Below, piece after piece: positions 8,392-13,550 of a stretch of DNA of 13,550 nt; the first letter of the stretch is position 1; every line of letters starts with the position of its first letter. Below the pieces are notes generated by a model. It searched no databases and was not told the origin of the DNA. It saw only the letters and a list, made by a program, of their open reading frames with translations. Location of the stretch: the NCBI GenBank assembly GCA_024811115.1, contig JAKOGH010001054.1:1-13550 (forward strand), written 5' to 3'. The position numbers were made by a program, and so were the translations under genes. Origin of the DNA: Terana coerulea (lineage: Eukaryota > Basidiomycota > Agaricomycetes > Polyporales > Phanerochaetaceae).

Positions 8392-10073
8392 CTACCAGAC
8401 GATGTCGCTTAGGACCTGACCAATATCTTGACCGAAGAACTCATGTGCGGCACCTGATCAAGACCAGATGAGCAGTCGCTCCACAGACCGCCGACAACAC
8501 TCACTCGAAGGGTGCAGGTTATTTCCCCAGAAATCACCAGCATTGCCGTAGGAGCTGTTATCGACAAATCCGTACGCGGTCGGGTCGTCCAAGATAATGC
8601 TGAACGCGGTATTCGAGTCCCAAAGCCAAGTGTTGACCTGAACGTGGACCATGTGAGCCTACCGCACGATGAACGCTGATGAAAGTGCAAACGAACGCCT
8701 GTGTTGTTAGCGGCGAGGTCGGCTGCACGCTGGGCCAGCTTTGAGTTGTAGTCCGCAATGACGGATCGCAAAGTCGTGACGGCCCAATCGCCTTGGGGAG
8801 TCATCTGTGTGCGCATGTTACTAGGGAGTGCAGTGTTTCGGGCCAGAGGATACCCACGAGAGGAGAGCGATCGGTAGGAGGGACGTTGATGAACAAGAAA
8901 TTCCTCGCGCCGGCATCGCTGAACTATCGTGAGCATTGTCACTGCACTATGCTATGCCTCGTTGGCTTACAACTGATAAATGTGTCAAAATTCCAACTGC
9001 AGACCTAAAGAGCGATGACTTACGAGCTTCTGCACAAGGGCGAAGTAAGCGTCCAGTAATGTATCGGAGAAACTGTGATCATGGTGAGCGACTCTCGTAC
9101 CGAGTGGGGATGTTTTGTACAGAGACTCACGCGCCGCGGTCACCAGGCTCGTAGTACGAATTCCCCAAGTCATTGATACCGATCCAGAACGAGAAGAGCG
9201 AGTTCGCGCTCGTCCAGGGCGTGCTCGCAGGCTTGCTTGCGGCGGTGTCCAGGAACTCGTTGACCTGGTCCGTCATCGACAACACGGTCGGCTCGAACGG
9301 GGTGACAAGGTTTGCGTCAATCGTCGCCCCGCCGTAAGCGTAGTTGTACGTCAGGACGAGGGACTTGTTGTATTTGACCGTCGCAACGTCGACCCAGTTA
9401 CTGCCGCCGACGGCGGTCCAGCCCTTGTTTGCGCGAAGCGTCAACGAGCTGTTTCAGACGATAAAAGGGACGCATACAGGGTAGGGCGGGTTCCCGAGAG
9501 GATTCCCGGCGGATGGTAAAGTGCCATTGTCCACGAAACCTGTCTGCGTGTAGGAGTCTCCGCTGCAAGAGACAATAAACACGTGCATATCCGCGAATGA
9601 GAAGGGACATGCGTACAAGCTGAACCAGTAGTTGGCCTGGGGAATGGGAGAAGCTGAGACGCTTGGCTGAGCCGAAGAAACGAAGGAAATCGACGCTGAA
9701 GAGGTCGCGGTGGCGCTGGCGCTGGCTACGCCAGGGAGACATTGGAAGTACCCTACGTCCTCCCGATAAGCATCATTGAGATAGCATGCAATCGTAAGCT
9801 CTCGCACAATCGTTCTGTTTCACACAGGCGTTGCTGCCGAAGGAAATATGCATAAGTGAAGGTACGCGGAGGAAACGAGCTGGGCGTACGTACCCGGATA
9901 CACAAGAGGTAGCACCCGCCCAGCCAATTCCACCGCCTATCGTTTCGACTCTTGCAGTGAGCCCTATAGTGTGAACCGCGCACATAGAATCACTCACATT
10001 GCTCCCATTCCGCTTGCTGGGCCACGGCACAGGCCATGGCAGCGAACAGCGATAATCCGAGCATGAGCTGCAT
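8392..10073 (-). CDS. Secreted CE16-type acetyl esterase (SGNH/GDSL) with N-terminal CBM1
   Basis: Family CE16 enzymes remove acetyl groups from xylo-oligosaccharides and related hemicellulose fragments outside the cell. Eleven exons fit without any frame repair: 10073-9998, 9936-9894, 9833-9808, 9752-9617, 9562-9478, 9423-9131, 9072-9024, 8923-8858, 8804-8697, 8637-8505, 8453-8392, giving 358 residues. Introns are 51-61 nt except one of 100 nt (9023-8924). Residues 1-18 form a signal peptide (cleavage AVA/QQ). CBM1 spans about 20-56 with four Cys (26, 37, 43, 53) and Trp/Tyr at 23, 49 and 50 for cellulose binding. A Ser/Ala/Thr-rich linker follows to about 86. The esterase domain shows block I FSFGDS (Ser97), YGGA (Gly153/154), block III GIND (Asn206) and GNNLHPS (His336). 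The residue three before the His is Asn, not Asp. Exon 10 could instead start at 8658, adding 7 residues, but that intron would be only 38 nt. This is the cleanest gene in the window. Confidence 0.95.
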
Positions 10074-10134
10074 TGCGTACCGGCGGATCGTGGAACGAGA
10101 GTGTGCCAGACGTATGAATCGTACCGCAAGGTAG

Positions 10135-10139
10135 TTATA
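10135..10139 (-). promoter_or_regulatory. TATA box of the CBM1-CE16 esterase gene
   Basis: TATAA within GCTTATAACTACC on the minus strand, about 62 nt upstream of the ATG at 10073. This is a normal spacing for a short fungal leader. Confidence 0.55.
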
Positions 10140-10345
10140 AGCTTGGACGTCATCGTGCTGCATCAACCTCGCGCTCTGGCACAGCGACGAAACGGACACG
10201 GGCATTACTCGGTAGGGTCTACGTCGATTCTATTCGGGCAGTCGTCCGTGAAATTATGTGCTTGTGGCTTCGCATGACAGGATCAAGGCAGGACGTGGTA
10301 GGGTTGTCGGAACCTGTTGCCGTGGATCTACCGCGAATGGATTAG
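10140..10345. promoter_or_regulatory. Divergent promoter region between the esterase and the 10346-11036 gene
   Basis: The space between the esterase TATA box and the first open frame of the plus-strand gene. ATGs at 10256 and 10274 could start a short first exon for that gene, but their frame closes at 10343-10345 unless an intron (for example from a GTAGGG donor near 10297) removes the stop. I could not identify carbon-repression sites with confidence. Confidence 0.35.
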
Positions 10346-11036
10346 AGGTATATCCTGTGGCATACATTAGTCAACGAGACCACGGTAAATAATTTGTGCA
10401 ACCTGCATACCGTAGTCGAGCGAGACGAGCTCCAAGACGTGCTCATTTCTGACGAAGCCTTCACAGCGTGTCCGACGCCGCTCTGTAGGCACTGCGTTTC
10501 GGATCAGCCTCAACTTCTCGAGAAGAAGCAGACGAAGCTGCGCAGAAAGCTAAACAGCTTCATTCACCGGTTATTGCTCGGGCTCAGTCCCTGACCTTAC
10601 GCCGCATGATCACCGGTTCGTACCCACCGCCGCCAACTTCCAACTCTTCAACGCGGCGGATTTTCTGCGGCCGGCAGATCAATTCGCTGACCTAAAGGTG
10701 AAAGGGTGGAATGAGGCCGAGCGCACGACTCCAGGATGGGTGCACGAGTACACGATAGTATGTGAGTACTTCGTGTGGTTGATTCTTGTTGACTGTCTCC
10801 CTGCGACCATGGGATGGCGGTTAAGATCAAGTTTGAATACACCGGCGCTCGCAGAGTCGGTAGGAACCGCTTTGAGCTCTTCACCATTCACTCGACGATG
10901 TACACAAGGACGCGGCCGAGGAAGCTGAACGAACATCGATTGGTATGTAATCTAGGCAGTTCCCATCTAGACAGATATGTACGTAGGCTTCAGCACTATA
11001 CAGATCATCACCACATTTGTAGTCCATGCAAACTAA
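10346..11036 (+). CDS. Uncharacterised gene, 5' end unresolved; two apparent 1-nt losses
   Basis: No family recognised. An open frame begins after TAG at 10343-10345, and the first exon may really start after CATTAG at 10371. It reads [20 protein letters not shown], then a Cys-rich CPTPLCRHC. At about 10521-10528 the sensible frame moves by one base to [20 protein letters not shown]. At 10615-10616 (GG) it moves again to [20 protein letters not shown]. Introns: 10758-10825 (68 nt, GTATGT donor) and probably 10943-11003 (61 nt, GTATGT donor), with a stop at 11034-11036. The exon after the first intron reads [19 protein letters not shown]. Splice signals that keep frame, plus two shifts of the same kind as in neighbouring genes, argue for a real gene. 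The start codon is not found, and a decayed gene remains possible. It is divergent from the esterase and convergent with INO1. Confidence 0.5.
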
Positions 11037-11099
11037 AACTTCCGAACACTTGCAGTTGCACTCATTTCCGAGCCACCGAACCGCCGCAGGGCACAACCT

Positions 11100-12859
11100 C
11101 TACCAGATGCGGGTCTCGAGCAGAAGGTCGCTGCTGCCCTCGACGCCGATGCACGCCTTGAGGAACGTCTCGAGCGCGTTGCGCTGGCGGTTGAGGCTGT
11201 TGATGACCTCGGTGCCGGGCTTGACAAGCGGCGCCTTGAGCATGTACGAGAGGAGCGAGAGCACGGGGTGCAGCGGCGCAAAGTCCTTCTGCGCCTCGCG
11301 GTACTGCACGCGCGTGAGCAGCTCGGCAAGGATCGCGAGGTCGAGGATGAGCGGCGTCGCGAGCAAGGAGTCCTGCAAGAGATCATGAGCGAAGGGTACA
11401 GGGGTAAGAAGAAAGGAGGGCGTACCTCGCACTCGTTGAAGATGTTGATAGTCGAACGGCCGCCGCAGAAGATCTCGGAGTAGTACTCGTCGATCGCACG
11501 CTTCGAGTCACCGACCGCAGGGACGTACTTGATCACGACGATGTGGTCGGGGTGCTCGCCCTTAGCCTCCTTCGAGCCCTTGGCCGCGCCCGGCTGGGGC
11601 GGCGTGAACAGCAGCGGGTTCGCGGCGACCATGTCGTCCACGACGCTGCTCTTGCTGATCTCCTTGCTCCGGAACTGGCGCTCCGCGGACAGGTTGTGCC
11701 CGTCGTTGTTGCCGAGATGGTTGTAGGACGCGATGGAGAGCGGCTTGATGCCCGCGTTGACGAGGAACTCGGCGAAGACGGACTTGAGCTTCGTCTGCCC
11801 CGACTTGAGGTCGTCGCCGCCGATGAACGCCTTCTCGCGCTCCGCGAGCTCGATAACGCCGGGCACGAAGGTGTTCTGCGGTGCACCGTTGATGAAGGGC
11901 TCGCCCTCGAGAATAGCCGCAACAGCGAAGACGGTCGAAGGGGACACCTCGGAGTGCGAGGTCTTGATCGCCTTCAGGACGTTGTCTGCGGTGTCGTTCA
12001 CGCCGGGGATGATATCGGCGTAGCGCTCCGTGTTCGCGGTCCAGAAGACGATGACACGATCGAGCTCGTTCTCCTGCTTGAAACGGCGGATGTCCGCGCG
12101 GATGTGCTCGAGGTGCGCCTGCTTATCCTCGCCGGGAATGAGGTTGTCGGCGCGGGCCTCTTGGTTGGCCGCGATGAAGTCCGGGTAGTAGATGGACGGG
12201 AGCGGCATGCCGATCTTGGCCATATGGGGCGCAACCTGGCGCTGAAGATCCCAGTCGAGGACCTCAGCACGCCTCATAGCCTGGTCGAGAGGCAGGCCGG
12301 AGATGTCCCAACCACCGAGAACGAGGTCGTTGGGGTGGACCATGGGCAGGACGTCGGAGACAGGAACATTGATATCCCTGCCAGTCGACGGGTCGACGCC
12401 GAGACGGACGGTGGACGCGCGGAGCATAGAACCGATATAGTTGGGCTGCTGGACGCCCGACTTGGTGTGCCAGGAGATGTTGTGACGGTTGGCGAGAACG
12501 GTCGCGCAAAGCGTGGTACCGTTGTTGCCTCCGACACCAATCATCAGAAGACTAGAGTAACAATTGAGTGGAATAACTATGACAGAAAACGAACGGGACA
12601 TACCCAGTCTTGGCGACCTTGCGGCCAGTCTGGAACTCGTAGGTCTTAGAAGTAGGGGTGACGATGTACTGTCCATTGTTGACAGTCACATCCGCACCGC
12701 GGTTGGTAAACTTGGACGTAATGAACTCGTCCGTGTAGGAAGTGTTCTCTGACTGCACGACGATGGGGTACTCGCGGCGTGCAGCAGTCGGATGAACGGG
12801 GACGAGCGATTCGAGCTCAGATTCGGGGTGTTCAAACCGGAGGAGTAGGCGGGGGCCAT
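11100..12859 (-). CDS. INO1: Inositol-3-phosphate synthase (myo-inositol-1-phosphate synthase)
   Basis: NAD-dependent cytosolic enzyme converting glucose 6-phosphate to 1D-myo-inositol 3-phosphate, the committed step of inositol and phosphatidylinositol synthesis. Exons: 12859-12604, 12551-11426, 11372-11100; introns are 52 and 53 nt (GTATGT and GTACGC donors). The start is in CACAATGGCC, a strong context. Visible family blocks: GVGGNNGTT (NAD-binding loop, about 91-99), [54 protein letters not shown] and, after intron 2, [12 protein letters not shown]. About 551 residues, normal for the fungal enzyme. The N-terminus needs one extra C in the CCCC at 12828-12825 (coding strand) to pass from [12 protein letters not shown] to [12 protein letters not shown]. 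As written, the ATG frame ends early. Since a mushroom normally keeps this gene and the rest is perfect, a base-calling loss is the likelier explanation. Confidence 0.97.
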
Positions 12860-13550
12860 TGTGACGATTTATGTAGTAGATTTAGATGATAGAGGCGGTT
12901 GAAGCGGAATCAATGGGCGAATCTTATTGCGTCCGAGCAAGTGTGTTTACTGCCGCGGTGAGGGTTGTGACTGCTCCCAAGCTGGTTTGAGAACATGCAC
13001 GGGGTGGGGGTTGAAGGTGAATGAAGAGTGTGCTCCGAGATCACTAAGAGCGACGAAGGAGATGAGGTGAGGCTGAGTAAAGAACTGGGTCTGGCGACGG
13101 CGGGCTGTTTGCTGGCTTTGCGAGAGGCGATGTGGGGAAAGAGATGCAGAGCACTGAGAGCCGAGGAGAGAAAATCTGACGACTTTATGTGCGCGACGGA
13201 CGGGTATCACGTGACCGCTATCGGGATGTGTTTCAGCGCGGCAACTTGGCGGCAACTCAAGTCGGCGTGCAGGTTCGCGGAGATGAAATGCCTGCTCGCC
13301 TTCTTGCCGACCCTGCACATCGAGGCGGTTGATCCCCTAAAGCAGCGTAAGGTGCTTGCAAAGCGTGCGACATCGTCTGCTTTTGCAGCGTTATCGCTGG
13401 CGTCGATGGCCACGACGCAGGGCAGCGCACCGTATCCATCTATCCCGCTCCATATGCAACTGTGCCAGGGCACCCTAAGACCCCTCTGCGCTCGCGATGA
13501 AAGCCGGCATAGGGCCGCATCGTTCTGAGGGAAAGGTGTGTCTTGCTTCG
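12860..13550. promoter_or_regulatory. INO1 upstream region with a CACGTG site
   Basis: No supported gene. A 166-codon plus-strand frame (13028-13528) has no domain, splice signs or credible start. A palindromic CACGTG lies at 13208-13213, about 350 nt upstream of the INO1 ATG. bHLH factors (Ino2/Ino4 in yeast) act on related CANNTG sites at INO1. A TATA-like ATAAAG lies near 13184-13189 on the minus strand. Functional assignment is inference. Confidence 0.35.

Noticed and set aside
11543..12649. Long plus-strand open frame (368 codons) antisense to INO1
   Set aside because: It lies wholly opposite an unmistakable INO1 exon and reads as Arg/Val/Asp-rich low-information sequence, typical of the antisense of a GC-rich, codon-biased gene.
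13028..13528. Plus-strand 166-codon frame upstream of INO1
   Set aside because: No family, no start context, and it occupies the expected INO1 promoter and leader.

Overview
The window looks like nuclear DNA of a wood-decay basidiomycete, probably a polypore-type agaricomycete. The genes are rich in short introns (mostly 51-61 nt, GTRNGT donors). They include a secreted esterase with a fungal cellulose-binding module (CBM1) and a secreted S8 subtilisin of fungal type. No prokaryotic operon, CRISPR array or RNA gene is visible. The organism call is inference from gene content and intron style.

Layout. (1) 1-40, minus: possible first codons of a gene running off the left edge. (2) 429-2089, minus: proteinase K/cerevisin-like subtilisin with inhibitor_I9 propeptide, four exons. 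(3) 2090-5289: 3.2 kb without a convincing gene, holding a 655-bp transposon-like element at 3347-4001. It has ~110-bp terminal inverted repeats (TIRs) and a 9-bp target duplication, most like a non-autonomous Mutator-like (MULE) element. (4) 5290-8103, plus: uncharacterised multi-exon protein of about 840 residues. (5) 8392-10073, minus: CBM1-CE16 acetyl esterase in 11 exons, resolved base by base (358 residues). (6) about 10346-11036, plus: a second uncharacterised, partly resolved gene, divergent from the esterase. (7) 11100-12859, minus: inositol-3-phosphate synthase (INO1), three exons. (8) 12860-13550: INO1 upstream region.

The esterase and subtilisin would act outside the cell (or, for the protease, in the vacuole) on hemicellulose acetyl groups and protein. 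INO1 is housekeeping inositol synthesis. The genes are not obviously a functional cluster.

The main caution is sequence quality. Four of the five main genes, INO1 included, can be read through only if single bases are missing. Nearly all the breaks sit at runs of C or G and all go in the same direction. I read this as base-calling or assembly loss, not real pseudogenes. The most interesting structure is the element at 3347-4001, whose two TIRs each carry a fold-back domain of different sequence but similar architecture. I do not see a new multi-gene system.
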